Positions 1 through 7,595 of a DNA stretch of 12,891 nt are shown here, piece by piece; positions within the stretch are counted from its first letter, which is position 1; each line of letters begins with the position of its first letter. The stretch comes from Lachnospiraceae bacterium UBA1258 (GTDB taxonomy: Bacteria > Bacillota > Clostridia > Lachnospirales > Lachnospiraceae), in contig DBVS01000043.1 in the NCBI GenBank assembly GCA_002308235.1, forward strand, positions 1 to 12,891, given 5' to 3'. A program made the position numbers and the translations under genes. The notes beneath the pieces were generated by a model that was not told where the DNA came from, did no database searches, and saw only the letters and a program-made list of their open reading frames with translations.

Positions 1-354
1 ATCGGAACCATTCTTCCCGTGAAGGACTGTATTGCGAAGGAAATCATCAGTAATGCGGTCAGTGCTTCCACAAAGGACCCGAGATTTAATCCCATAACCG
101 CGGAGGAACTTGAGTGGCTTGAAATAAACGTGGACATTCTCGGAGAGCCCGAGGACATTTCTTCACCTGCGGAACTTGATGTTAAGCGCTACGGAGTTAT
201 TGTTACGAAGGATGCGCGCAGGGGACTGCTTCTTCCGGATCTTGAGGGCGTGGATACGGTTGAAGACCAGATCGCCATTGCAAAAAGAAAGGCCGGAATA
301 GCGGAAAACGAAGAGGTTGAGCTTCAGAGATTTGAAGTCGTAAGACATGTTTAG
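1..354 (+). CDS. amrA: AmmeMemoRadiSam system protein A (AMMECR1 domain), 5'-truncated
   Basis: The reading frame is open from the first base and ends at TAG 352-354, so the gene starts upstream; 117 C-terminal residues are visible. The first residues, IGTILPV, look like the end of the family's conserved LRGCIGTI-type motif, cut by the window edge. The later block YGVIV...RRGLLLPDLEGVDTVEDQIAIAKRKAGI is the AMMECR1 C-terminal signature, and the protein ends FEVVRHV. In bacteria this domain occurs alone or fused behind a Memo domain; the visible part cannot tell which. The next gene encodes the radical SAM partner, with its ribosome-binding site touching this stop codon, so the two are co-transcribed. 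The molecular function is not well established. A GTG at 19-21 could act as a start in isolation, but homology continues upstream of it, so I treat the gene as truncated. Confidence 0.9.
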   Translation: MGTILPVKDCIAKEIISNAVSASTKDPRFNPITAEELEWLEINVDILGEPEDISSPAELDVKRYGVIVTKDARRGLLLPDLEGVDTVEDQIAIAKRKAGIAENEEVELQRFEVVRHV

Positions 355-363
355 AGGTGAACC

Positions 364-1236
364 ATGGCGAAATGTGATGTCTGCTTCAGGCACTGTGACA
401 TAAAAGAGGGCGGTAAGGGATTTTGCGGCGCCAGAACCTGCATCGACGGACGCATAATCCCGAATAATTACGGGAAATTAACGTCGATCGCCCTGGACCC
501 AATAGAAAAAAAGCCCCTCAACAGATTCCACCCGGGCTCAAAAATCGTATCCGTGGGAAGTTACGGCTGCAATTTAAGGTGCCCCTTTTGTCAGAACTGC
601 GAGATCTCCTGGTCTGATTTTGCTTTATCCCTTGCAAAGAAAGAGGACGGCCCGGACATAAGGACCACAAGTCCCGAGGAACTTGCGGATATAGCGGAGT
701 ATCAGAAGCGCTTTGGAAACATAGGGGTTGCGTTTACATACAACGAGCCCCTCATAGGCTATGAATTTGTGAGAGATACGGCGAAGCTCGTTCACGAAAG
801 GGGCATGTTTAACGTGCTTGTTTCAAACGGAACCGCATCCCTTTCGGTCCTTGAAGAGATCGCGCCGTACATTGATGCCATGAACATAGATCTTAAGGGA
901 TTTTCCGAGGATTATTACAACGGATTTCTGGGCGGCAACCGTGAAATGACCCTTGAATTTATCAGGCGCGCTGTGACTTTTTGCCATGTGGAGCTTACGA
1001 CACTTGTTGTGCCCGGTAAAAACGATTCCGAGGAAGAAATGGCGGAAATCGCTGCCTGGATATCGGAACTAAAGGACGCTAACGGCAATAAAACAGGCGA
1101 AGCCGTTCCGCTTCACCTGTTAAGATGTTACCCGAGATTTAAGATGCAGGACATTGAGCCTACCGACTTAAGAGTGATCCAAAGACTTGCCGAAGTCGCA
1201 AGAAAGAAACTTAAATACGTGTACGCCGCCTGCTGA
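364..1236 (+). CDS. amrS: AmmeMemoRadiSam system radical SAM enzyme AmrS
   Basis: This is a 290-residue cytoplasmic radical SAM protein. The 4Fe-4S/SAM-binding CX3CX2C motif is at C69, C73 and C76 in SYGCNLRCPFCQNC. Ahead of it lies a Cys-rich N-terminal segment (C4, C7, C11, C21, C26), typical of this pyruvate-formate-lyase-activase-like family. Further family blocks are FTYNEPLIGYEF and NIDLKGFSEDYY in the barrel. The length is near the usual size. The start at ATG 364 is supported by an AGAGGTGA Shine-Dalgarno at 353-360 that overlaps the stop of the upstream AMMECR1 gene, indicating translational coupling. Its substrate is unknown; the assignment rests on the motif, the full-length match to the family as I know it, and the adjacent AMMECR1 gene. 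The stop lies only 11 bp from the stop of the convergent regulator gene, and I see no terminator hairpin between them. Confidence 0.93.
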   Translation: MAKCDVCFRHCDIKEGGKGFCGARTCIDGRIIPNNYGKLTSIALDPIEKKPLNRFHPGSKIVSVGSYGCNLRCPFCQNCEISWSDFALSLAKKEDGPDIRTTSPEELADIAEYQKRFGNIGVAFTYNEPLIGYEFVRDTAKLVHERGMFNVLVSNGTASLSVLEEIAPYIDAMNIDLKGFSEDYYNGFLGGNREMTLEFIRRAVTFCHVELTTLVVPGKNDSEEEMAEIAAWISELKDANGNKTGEAVPLHLLRCYPRFKMQDIEPTDLRVIQRLAEVARKKLKYVYAAC

Positions 1237-1247
1237 GTCAAGAGTCA

Positions 1248-3593
1248 TTAAAGGCTCCGGTTTTCTTTGTAAGTGCTGGGGTTGATGCCCTCATACCGCT
1301 TAAAGGCGCGGATCATGGTAAGGTTGTTTGAATAGCCTACCTGCTCGGAAATGTCTTTTAAAGAGCAGTCGGTATCGCGAATAAGCTCCTTTGCTTTTTT
1401 AAGGCGGAGGGTGTGAATGTAATCAAGAAGTCCCATTCCGGTGATCTTTTTGAAGGTCTTGGAAAGATAGGAGGGACTCATATCGAAATGGTCTGCCAAA
1501 AGAGCTATGCTGATCCCGGGGTCGGTATAGTTCTTTTCTACGTAAGCTACAATTGCTGCGTCTCGTTCCGAGGTCTGCTTAAGGGCTCTTCCCTCGAAAT
1601 ACTCCTGAAGCTTTCCGTAAAGTTCGTTTGAATAACTGATAAAGCCCGTGAGATTTATGGAACTCTTTAAAAGGTTCTCGGAAACATCGAGAGAATCCCA
1701 GAATTCACTGTCCAAAAGGGGCTTGATCTCTTCAAGTGCGGACATGGTAACGTTTATGAGACCGTAGAGCCTGTAGCGTGTCTGCTCTTTCGTGCAGCGG
1801 TTATCCCTGAAGCAAAGCTGCACGATCTCATCCTGGATTTCGGCGGCATTCTTGAAATCACAGCCCTTGATACAGTTGTAATATCTGTGCTCGTATTCTG
1901 ACAGTACGGGCATGAGAAGTGAATCCGCCTCGGAGGCCTGGGGGATCTCCCGGTAATACATAATGGAATTTGCAAGTCCCAGCAGGTTCGAATAGTCGAT
2001 AACCGCGCGGGCTTCTTCGTAAGAGCGGGCAATCCCGTTGGGTCCCGCATTCAGATTGCTGATACCGATAAGCAGGTCTACGTCGTAGTTTTGCTTTATG
2101 TGAGCGGCAGTCTCGTTGACAAGCATGGAAATATCGGGCATTGCGGACTCATCAAGGGGACAAAGCAAACATACGACAAAGCCGTCAATATTCGTAACAT
2201 ATTTGGTATATCCCTCAAGCACATATTCGTTTACGAGAGTGTGAATGAAGGCATAGACCAGGTCAAGGATTGATTCGTCGTAGGAGTCGTCCTTTCCCAG
2301 CAGATCCAGGTTGATGTTTTCCACAGAATAAAGGATGCACCGGAACCTGTCGGTGGAAAAGTCGTATCCGTATTCGTGGGAAAGTGAATTAAGAGCCTGT
2401 CCTCTCGTGTTTCCCTTAAGTATCTCCCGGAGCATGCTTTCCGCCAGGGAACTCTTATATTCCTTAGCTTGCTCTTCGGCAGTGCTTTTTTGTTTGACAA
2501 GATTGTTGAGCGAGTGTTCGATAAGCTCAAATTCGTTGATGGAAGACTCGGTGGAGCTGTTCTTTCCGGTGGAATAAAGGATCCGGTCGATCAGCATCTG
2601 CATGGGCGAATACTGTTTTCTGGTAAGCCTTAGGCAGAATCTGATACCAAGGATCATTCCTATGACGATTATGCCTGCGCAGATCCATATGGTATAAAGC
2701 ACGGATCTGGTGTAGCCTGTCTGATTCTGCACGAAAAGATAGTTAAAACCCGTTATTTCGGATGGAGCAAGAAAGCTGACGGATTTTCCGAACAGGATGT
2801 CGGAATAGATCTGTGCCCGGGAATTGCCTGCTTTTTTCACGATATCTTCCCCGGGATTTTTGGAATAGGGGGAACCCGACTCAATGATATTTCCCAAGTC
2901 GTCCGTCAAATAGGTCACGAACCCCGGTTTTTTCGAAGGATCACTGAGGGAACCGAGTGCGGAGCGCATTGCATCCGGGTTGATTATACCCATAACCGTG
3001 ACCCCCGTGTCCTTTTGAACGGCTGAGCGCGTATTCTTGTTATAAAGAAAGATCAGATGCTCTCCGGGTCTTGATTCGACGTAGGTGATGTTTCTGGGTC
3101 CTTCAAAAAGAAGATTTTTCCGAAATTCCTCATAGGGAACATGAAGTGTGTTTTGGGAATAGTAAGCGAAGTCTTCAACGAAAATTACCGAATCGGAGGA
3201 AACGATGGCGCCGGATTTGTTGAAGATAATATAAAAATCGGAGACAAGAAAATCCGTCGCGGCCATTTGCCCTATGGTGAGCTGCAGCCTGTGAAGCTCT
3301 GTGATGTCGTCGGAATCAAAGGTTTCTTTGTACCTGATACTTGTGACCGTATCGTTTGTAAGCAGGCACGAAGCATTAAAGAAGGAGTTTTCGACATGGC
3401 TGTCAATTATATTCTTCGCATGCTCCGAGGAGGATCTGGCGTTTCCCATGATCTGCCCCAGCATGAGCACGGATGAAAAAGTCGCTATCAAAAACGCAAC
3501 AAGAATGGGTACGAGGAAGACTACCACGTACGAAATAAACAAAGATGTGAAAAGCGTATTCTTTTTATATCTGTTCCTGCCTGTTTTTGCCAT
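1248..3593 (-). CDS. Membrane-anchored AraC-family transcriptional regulator with extracytoplasmic sensor
   Basis: This is a 781-residue protein. A basic N-terminus (residues 1-11) precedes a first membrane segment at about 14-48. An extracytoplasmic region at about 49-297 resembles Cache-type sensors, and a second membrane segment lies at about 298-318 (IWICAGIIVIGMILGI). A cytoplasmic linker and a GGDEF-like, probably non-catalytic, middle region (about 410-540) follow. The C-terminus carries two AraC helix-turn-helix units: about 694-716 (ISIALLADHFDMSPSYLSK) and about 743-776 (CSLKDISEQVGYSNN, then FKRYEGINPSTYK). Such regulators in Firmicutes usually sit beside and control sugar ABC importers by sensing ligand outside the cell. 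Here the gene diverges from the solute-binding protein at 3858, its likely target. The start is supported by a GAGGT ribosome-binding site (complement of 3600-3604) six bases upstream. The ligand is not predictable from sequence. Confidence 0.9.
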   Translation of the reverse strand: MAKTGRNRYKKNTLFTSLFISYVVVFLVPILVAFLIATFSSVLMLGQIMGNARSSSEHAKNIIDSHVENSFFNASCLLTNDTVTSIRYKETFDSDDITELHRLQLTIGQMAATDFLVSDFYIIFNKSGAIVSSDSVIFVEDFAYYSQNTLHVPYEEFRKNLLFEGPRNITYVESRPGEHLIFLYNKNTRSAVQKDTGVTVMGIINPDAMRSALGSLSDPSKKPGFVTYLTDDLGNIIESGSPYSKNPGEDIVKKAGNSRAQIYSDILFGKSVSFLAPSEITGFNYLFVQNQTGYTRSVLYTIWICAGIIVIGMILGIRFCLRLTRKQYSPMQMLIDRILYSTGKNSSTESSINEFELIEHSLNNLVKQKSTAEEQAKEYKSSLAESMLREILKGNTRGQALNSLSHEYGYDFSTDRFRCILYSVENINLDLLGKDDSYDESILDLVYAFIHTLVNEYVLEGYTKYVTNIDGFVVCLLCPLDESAMPDISMLVNETAAHIKQNYDVDLLIGISNLNAGPNGIARSYEEARAVIDYSNLLGLANSIMYYREIPQASEADSLLMPVLSEYEHRYYNCIKGCDFKNAAEIQDEIVQLCFRDNRCTKEQTRYRLYGLINVTMSALEEIKPLLDSEFWDSLDVSENLLKSSINLTGFISYSNELYGKLQEYFEGRALKQTSERDAAIVAYVEKNYTDPGISIALLADHFDMSPSYLSKTFKKITGMGLLDYIHTLRLKKAKELIRDTDCSLKDISEQVGYSNNLTMIRAFKRYEGINPSTYKENRSL

Positions 3594-3719
3594 AGGGATA
3601 CCTCAATCGTATTGTAGCATAAATGAGACCTTATCGTGTAAAATGACAAAAAAAGGCAGTGCGGAAAAAATTGATAGCGGTAAGATGCCCGAAAATGATA
3701 ACGGGAAAAATATTGAAAA

Positions 3720-3748
3720 TTGAAATCGGGAAGGCCTCGGAATATAGT
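3720..3748 (+). promoter_or_regulatory. Candidate sigma-A promoter for the solute-binding-protein/permease operon
   Basis: TTGAAA at 3720-3725 and TATAGT at 3743-3748 are separated by exactly 17 bp, which is close to consensus. The predicted transcription start is near 3755, leaving a leader of about 100 nt before the ATG at 3858. A perfect TATAAT at 3835-3840 also exists, but a start from it would cut into the ribosome-binding site, so the upstream promoter is preferred. This is by-eye matching only. Confidence 0.45.
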
Positions 3749-3754
3749 AGGGTT

Positions 3755-3764
3755 GTATCGATAC
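3755..3764. promoter_or_regulatory. Perfect 10-bp palindrome GTATCGATAC at the predicted transcription start
   Basis: GTATCGATAC is a perfect palindrome sitting at about +1 of the candidate promoter. Its central ATCGAT matches the core of the two operator-like palindromes upstream of the GH43 gene (8195-8212 and 8261-8279). The position suits a repressor, but whether it is bound is inference; short palindromes also occur by chance. Confidence 0.35.
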
Positions 3765-3772
3765 GGCAGGTT

Positions 3773-3799
3773 GAGTTTCGAATCCGGATTTCGCAACTC
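3773..3799 (+). promoter_or_regulatory. Stem-loop (or operator) in the leader of the solute-binding-protein gene
   Basis: The arms GAGTTTCGAA (3773-3782) and TTCGCAACTC (3790-3799) pair over ten positions with a single T-C mismatch, around the seven-base loop TCCGGAT. A perfect 10-bp palindrome, AATCCGGATT, sits at its centre (3781-3790). No T-run follows, so it is not an intrinsic terminator. It could be a 5'-UTR stabilising hairpin, a protein-binding RNA element, or a DNA operator about 25 bp inside the transcript. Confidence 0.4.
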
Positions 3800-3857
3800 C
3801 GATCAAAGGCAGAGATAAACAAACAAAAAACGATTATAATTTCAAAGGAAGGTTATT

Positions 3858-5540
3858 ATGAAAAAAAGAATAGTATCGGCAGCGCTTGCGCTTGCTATGG
3901 TAATGTCTCTTTTTACCGGATGCGGAAACAATTCATCTCAGAGCGGAAGCAATTCCGGCAGTGCGGCGAGCACGGCAGGTTCTCCCGTCACAGTTTCAAA
4001 TTCCGGTTCAGATGAAGTGATCAAATCCAACTTTACAGACATAGAAGGAAATACCGTTGAAATTCAGACAGGTGTACAGTTCCCTCTTAAAGAAGAAGTA
4101 ACGCTTACTTTCTGGTATCCCGTAGGCTGGAACTACGTGGGCGAGATGAGTGCCCTTCAGGAAGGCGAAGTTTGGCAGTTCATGAAGGAACAGACCAATG
4201 TAAACATTGAGTTCATCCATCCCGCATCGGGTACCGAGACCGAGGCATACAGTCTTCTTTATGCTCAGGACAGACTTCCCGATATCATATATTCCGATCT
4301 TAATAAATTCGAATATCCCGCAGGCCCCACGGCAGCTGTTGCAGACGGATACTTTCTGGACCTTACGGATTACATTCCCAAGTATGCGCCCAACTATTCC
4401 GCACTGCTTGCAGCAAACCCCGACGTTGCCAAGGACGTAAAGACCGATGAAGGAAAGCTCCTTTCTTTCTTCCATATTTACTCGGGAATCGGTAAGGCCT
4501 GCAATCAGGGTCCCTCCATCAGAACGGAAATCCTTGAAAAAGTGGGATACACACCCGACCAGCTTGTGACCTACGATGACTGGCATGATGCCCTTCTTAA
4601 GATAAAGCAGCAGGGCCTTTGCGAAGTTCCGCTCTTTATCCCCAAGGAAGGTGTTATGGATTATCAGGAGCTTTGCGGCGGTTACGGTGTGGCCCAGAAC
4701 TTTATCCAGATCGACGGCACCGTAAAATACGGTCCCTGCGAGCCCGGATACATGGAATATATCAACATGCTTAATCAGTGGTACAAAGAAGGTCTTATCG
4801 ACACAGACTTTGCTCTTAACAACAGAGACCCCGAAGAGGGCGACGTTATCAACGGAAAGTACGCCGCATGGTGGTCTTTCTGCAGCTGGAACGGCAGAAA
4901 GAAATGGGGCGGCAAGGGCGTAGCCGATGACTTCAATCTTGTAGGTACCGCGATACCCGTAAAGACCAAGGGCGAAAAGGCACACTACAGATGTCCCGAC
5001 ACCATCGTAAACAGTTATAACTATCACATTTCCGCAGACTGCAAATATCCCGATATCGCCATCGCTTACATGGATCTTTTCTACAACGAAGTCGTATCCC
5101 TCATCGCAAACTACGGTCTTGGGGATTCACATGTAAAGAACGCGGACGGAACCTATTCCTGGAGCGACAAGATCAACGGCGCAACGGATCCTTCCGCAGC
5201 AAGGGGTAAGTACGTATGTCCCACCGCTTTCTATGAGAACTACACCAGAGTATCCGACAGCTGGACCGAGCCCCAGAAGATCTCCCAGAAGAACTGGCTT
5301 GCTACTTCGGATTCCGCATATGTTATTCCTGTTTATGTATCCATGACGGCTGAGGAAAATGAAGAGTTTGCTTCCATCATGGGCGATATCACCACCTTCG
5401 TTCAGGAAGAATCGGCTAAGATGATCGCCGGAAACAGTTCTTACAACGCAGACACTTTTGTGGCAAAGATCAAGGAACTGGGCATCGAAAAAGCAATCAA
5501 GCTTAAACAGGCTGCTTTGGACAGATATAATTCAAGATAA
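3858..5540 (+). CDS. Extracellular solute-binding lipoprotein of a CUT1-type ABC importer (LplA-like)
   Basis: This is a 560-residue surface lipoprotein. The signal peptide is residues 1-21, with a lipobox-like LFTGC and the lipidated Cys at 22. A Ser/Gly/Asn-rich tether (about 23-50) follows, then a solute-binding fold starting around 80 with VTLTFWYPVGWNYVG. Typical family stretches are YAQDRLPDIIYSDLNKF, FLDLTDYIPKYAPNYSALLAANP and, near 240-260, VTYDDWHDALLKIKQQG. The length matches the large LplA/YtcQ-type binding proteins rather than the shorter maltose-type ones. The start has a strong AGGAAGG at 3846-3852, five bases upstream. Two permease genes follow, separated from it by a terminator-like hairpin. 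The substrate is unknown; complex oligosaccharides or uronide-containing glycans are usual for this group. The sensor-regulator gene divergent from it probably controls expression. Confidence 0.92.
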   Translation: MKKRIVSAALALAMVMSLFTGCGNNSSQSGSNSGSAASTAGSPVTVSNSGSDEVIKSNFTDIEGNTVEIQTGVQFPLKEEVTLTFWYPVGWNYVGEMSALQEGEVWQFMKEQTNVNIEFIHPASGTETEAYSLLYAQDRLPDIIYSDLNKFEYPAGPTAAVADGYFLDLTDYIPKYAPNYSALLAANPDVAKDVKTDEGKLLSFFHIYSGIGKACNQGPSIRTEILEKVGYTPDQLVTYDDWHDALLKIKQQGLCEVPLFIPKEGVMDYQELCGGYGVAQNFIQIDGTVKYGPCEPGYMEYINMLNQWYKEGLIDTDFALNNRDPEEGDVINGKYAAWWSFCSWNGRKKWGGKGVADDFNLVGTAIPVKTKGEKAHYRCPDTIVNSYNYHISADCKYPDIAIAYMDLFYNEVVSLIANYGLGDSHVKNADGTYSWSDKINGATDPSAARGKYVCPTAFYENYTRVSDSWTEPQKISQKNWLATSDSAYVIPVYVSMTAEENEEFASIMGDITTFVQEESAKMIAGNSSYNADTFVAKIKELGIEKAIKLKQAALDRYNSR

Positions 5541-5564
5541 GCCTTAAATAAGCCAAATTTATAG

Positions 5565-5611
5565 GGGAAGCTCCGTAAGTCGCGTCCGAACCGGACGGAG
5601 CTTCCCTTTTT
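5565..5611 (+). terminator. Intrinsic terminator / partial attenuator between the binding protein and permease genes
   Basis: GGGAAGCTCCGT (5565-5576) and ACGGAGCTTCCC (5595-5606) form a perfect 12-bp stem around an 18-base loop, followed directly by TTTTT (5607-5611). The binding-protein gene ends 24 bases upstream and the first permease starts 35 bases downstream. I see no good separate promoter in between. This suggests read-through termination that makes the binding protein more abundant than the permeases, a common arrangement in sugar importer operons. Confidence 0.85.
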
Positions 5612-5646
5612 GTGCGAAAAATTCACTGAAAAAAGGGAGGTTCAAC

Positions 5647-6570
5647 ATGGTTAAAAAGACCTTCAGGCAGCGTCTGGTCCGTGATTTTAAAATGAATAAA
5701 GCCATCTACCTGATGCTGATCCCGGTTCTTGTTTATTTCATCGGATACCATTACGTTCCGATGCTTGGTCTGATAACCGCTTTCCAGGATTACAAGATTA
5801 AACTCGGTTATTTCAAAAGTCCCTTTGTGGGATTGAAGCATTTTCAGCGTTTCTTCGGAAGCATGTACTTCTGGAGACTGCTTAAAAATACGTTTTCCAT
5901 AAGCATACAGGATATTCTCTGGTCGTTCCCTTTGACCATCACCCTGGCACTTTTGTTAAACGAATTAAAGAACAAACATTTTAAGAAATTTATTCAGACA
6001 ATTACTTACCTGCCCTATTTCATTTCCATGATCGTTGTCTGCGGGCTGGTCATGGACTTTACTAAGGCGGGAGGTCTTATTTCGACCATTGTCGGATTGT
6101 TTACGGGTACCTCTGAAAGCCTTCTTACGAATCCCAAGTACTTTCAGGCGATCTTTGTTGGTTCCGGAATCTGGCAGCATCTTGGATACGGTACCATCAT
6201 ATATATTTCGGCCCTTGCAGCCATCAACCCCGATCTTTACGAAGCAGCAAGGATCGACGGCGCGGGCCGGTGGAAACAGATGTGGCATGTTACTTTGCCT
6301 TCCCTTATCCCGACCATAGTGGTGATGCTGGTCTTGAGGATCGGAAGCATCATGTCCGTAAGCTATCAGAAGATTATTTTGCTTTATTCTCCCAGTGTAT
6401 ATGAAACTGCCGATGTCATCAGCGCATACGTATACAGAGTGGGCCTTCAGGAACGGTCGGAATACAGTTTTTCCACGGCAGTGGGATTGTTCCAGTCCGT
6501 TGTTAACCTGGTACTCATAATAGCGGCCAACAAGCTGAGCAAGAAGCTGACAGACAGCAGCTTGTGGTAG
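5647..6570 (+). CDS. CUT1-family sugar ABC transporter permease, LplB type
   Basis: This is a 307-residue inner-membrane permease with about six hydrophobic segments, including about 19-38 (IYLMLIPVLVYFIGYHYVPM), 86-104, 116-137, 165-195, 220-240 and 276-294. The EAA loop that contacts the ATPase is clear at 199-218: EAARIDGAGRWKQMWHVTLP. The MLGLITAFQDYK block after the first membrane segment is typical of LplB-type proteins. The start is set by GGGAGG at 5635-5640. The next permease starts ten bases after the stop, so the two are co-translated and probably form a heterodimer. No ATPase gene is present; related Firmicutes systems use a shared MsmX-like ATPase encoded elsewhere. Confidence 0.94.
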   Translation: MVKKTFRQRLVRDFKMNKAIYLMLIPVLVYFIGYHYVPMLGLITAFQDYKIKLGYFKSPFVGLKHFQRFFGSMYFWRLLKNTFSISIQDILWSFPLTITLALLLNELKNKHFKKFIQTITYLPYFISMIVVCGLVMDFTKAGGLISTIVGLFTGTSESLLTNPKYFQAIFVGSGIWQHLGYGTIIYISALAAINPDLYEAARIDGAGRWKQMWHVTLPSLIPTIVVMLVLRIGSIMSVSYQKIILLYSPSVYETADVISAYVYRVGLQERSEYSFSTAVGLFQSVVNLVLIIAANKLSKKLTDSSLW

Positions 6571-6579
6571 GAGGGCGAT

Positions 6580-7458
6580 ATGAAAGAATCTTTGGGAAGA
6601 AAAATATTCAATGTATCCAATATCGTTATCCTGCTTTTCGTCGGATTCATCTGTGTGGCGCCGATATGGCACGTAATCTGTGCGTCTTTGTCCGATCCTT
6701 CAAAGCTTCTTACCTTCAGGGGACTTCTTTTAAAACCTTTGGGAAAGATCAATTTTGAAGGCTATCGGATGGCTCTTAAAAACGGAAGTATAGTAAGGGG
6801 ATATCTGAACACGATCCTTTTTGTTACATCTGCGACCCTGATCGGTATGGCAGGCTCTCTTATAACCGCCTATGCTCTTTCAAGAAAAGACTTTATGTGG
6901 AAGGGCCTTGTAACCTTTATACTTGCTTTTACCATGCTTTTTAACGGCGGACTTATCCCCACCTATCTGCTGGTGCGTAACTTAAAGCTCCTTGATACGG
7001 TGTGGGCCATCATCATCCCCAACTGTCTGTCCGTTTACAATATAATGATCCTAAAAACCTCCTTCTCGTCACTTCCGGACGGACTGATCGATGCGGCGAG
7101 AATAGACGGAGCGGGACATTTCAAAACCCTTACGCGTATCGTGGTACCATGCTCAAAGGGGATACTTGCGGTAATAACCCTGTTCTATATAGTTACGCAC
7201 TGGAATTCTTGGTTCCACATCGCGATCTATATCACGGACAGAAAGCTATATCCGTTGCAGCTTTTATTGCGTGAGATAGTGATCCTCAACTCGAAAAGTG
7301 CCCTGGAACTGGCAGGTGAAACGGGAGAGCTGAGCCTTGCCAGAGAACTGGTAAAATACGCGGTTATCGTAGTATCCATCGTTCCCATGATGGTAATATA
7401 CCCCTTCTTGCAGAAATTCTTTGTATCGGGGGTAATGCTTGGATCCATCAAGGAGTAG
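6580..7458 (+). CDS. CUT1-family sugar ABC transporter permease, YtcP/LplC type
   Basis: This is a 292-residue membrane protein with six predicted membrane segments at about 13-34, 76-100, 109-131, 139-158, 194-215 and 260-280. The EAA-type ATPase contact loop lies at 171-190: DAARIDGAGHFKTLTRIVVP. The motif FNGGLIPTYLLV near 121-132 and the C-terminal end VSGVMLGSIKE are hallmarks of the YtcP/LplC permease group. The start is supported by GGAGGG at 6571-6576, right after the stop of the preceding permease. It is the last gene of the importer operon; only weak inverted repeats without a T-run follow it. It should pair with the upstream permease and the 3858 lipoprotein. Confidence 0.94.
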   Translation: MKESLGRKIFNVSNIVILLFVGFICVAPIWHVICASLSDPSKLLTFRGLLLKPLGKINFEGYRMALKNGSIVRGYLNTILFVTSATLIGMAGSLITAYALSRKDFMWKGLVTFILAFTMLFNGGLIPTYLLVRNLKLLDTVWAIIIPNCLSVYNIMILKTSFSSLPDGLIDAARIDGAGHFKTLTRIVVPCSKGILAVITLFYIVTHWNSWFHIAIYITDRKLYPLQLLLREIVILNSKSALELAGETGELSLARELVKYAVIVVSIVPMMVIYPFLQKFFVSGVMLGSIKE

Positions 7459-7475
7459 GATTTATCGCTCGAAGC

Positions 7476-7504
7476 AATGTGACCCCCACATTACAAAATT
7501 GTAA
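7476..7504. other. Two adjacent short inverted repeats after the permease operon
   Basis: AATGTG (7476-7481) and CACATT (7487-7492) form a 6-bp stem with an ACCCC loop. Immediately after, TTACAA (7491-7496) and TTGTAA (7499-7504) are arms with a two-base gap. No run of T follows, so this is at best a weak terminator. The second repeat could be an operator for the 7596 gene. Apart from these and the ATCGAT at 7521-7526, I see no convincing promoter in 7459-7595. Confidence 0.3.
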
Positions 7505-7595
7505 GAATTCTGTAAGTCGAATCGATGGAGAATGTTTTTTGAAAGCTGTATCTTAAAATCACAAACGGAGCACACAAGCGAAGGAGGGTTTTAAG

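Noticed and set aside
3611..3621. Extended -10 element (TGCTACAAT on the minus strand) as promoter of the AraC-type regulator
   Set aside because: It matches well, but transcription would begin within the ribosome-binding site at 3600-3604 and no -35 is properly spaced; too weak to list.
3835..3840. Perfect TATAAT ahead of the solute-binding-protein gene
   Set aside because: A start about seven bases downstream would remove part of the AGGAAGG ribosome-binding site, and no -35 lies 16-18 bp upstream (GAGATA there).
3301..4015. Plus-strand frames (3301-3723 and 3659-4015) across the regulator start and the divergent control region
   Set aside because: They overlap two well-supported genes in other frames and have low-complexity translations without family features. 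The second merely reads into a shifted frame of the lipoprotein signal peptide.
4008..5027. 339-residue open frame on the minus strand inside the solute-binding-protein gene
   Set aside because: It is fully antisense to a clear lipoprotein gene, has no recognisable domains, and its composition is what a reversed codon-biased gene produces.
5965..6672. 235-residue minus-strand open frame across the permease genes
   Set aside because: It lies antisense to two permeases with intact EAA motifs; no independent support.
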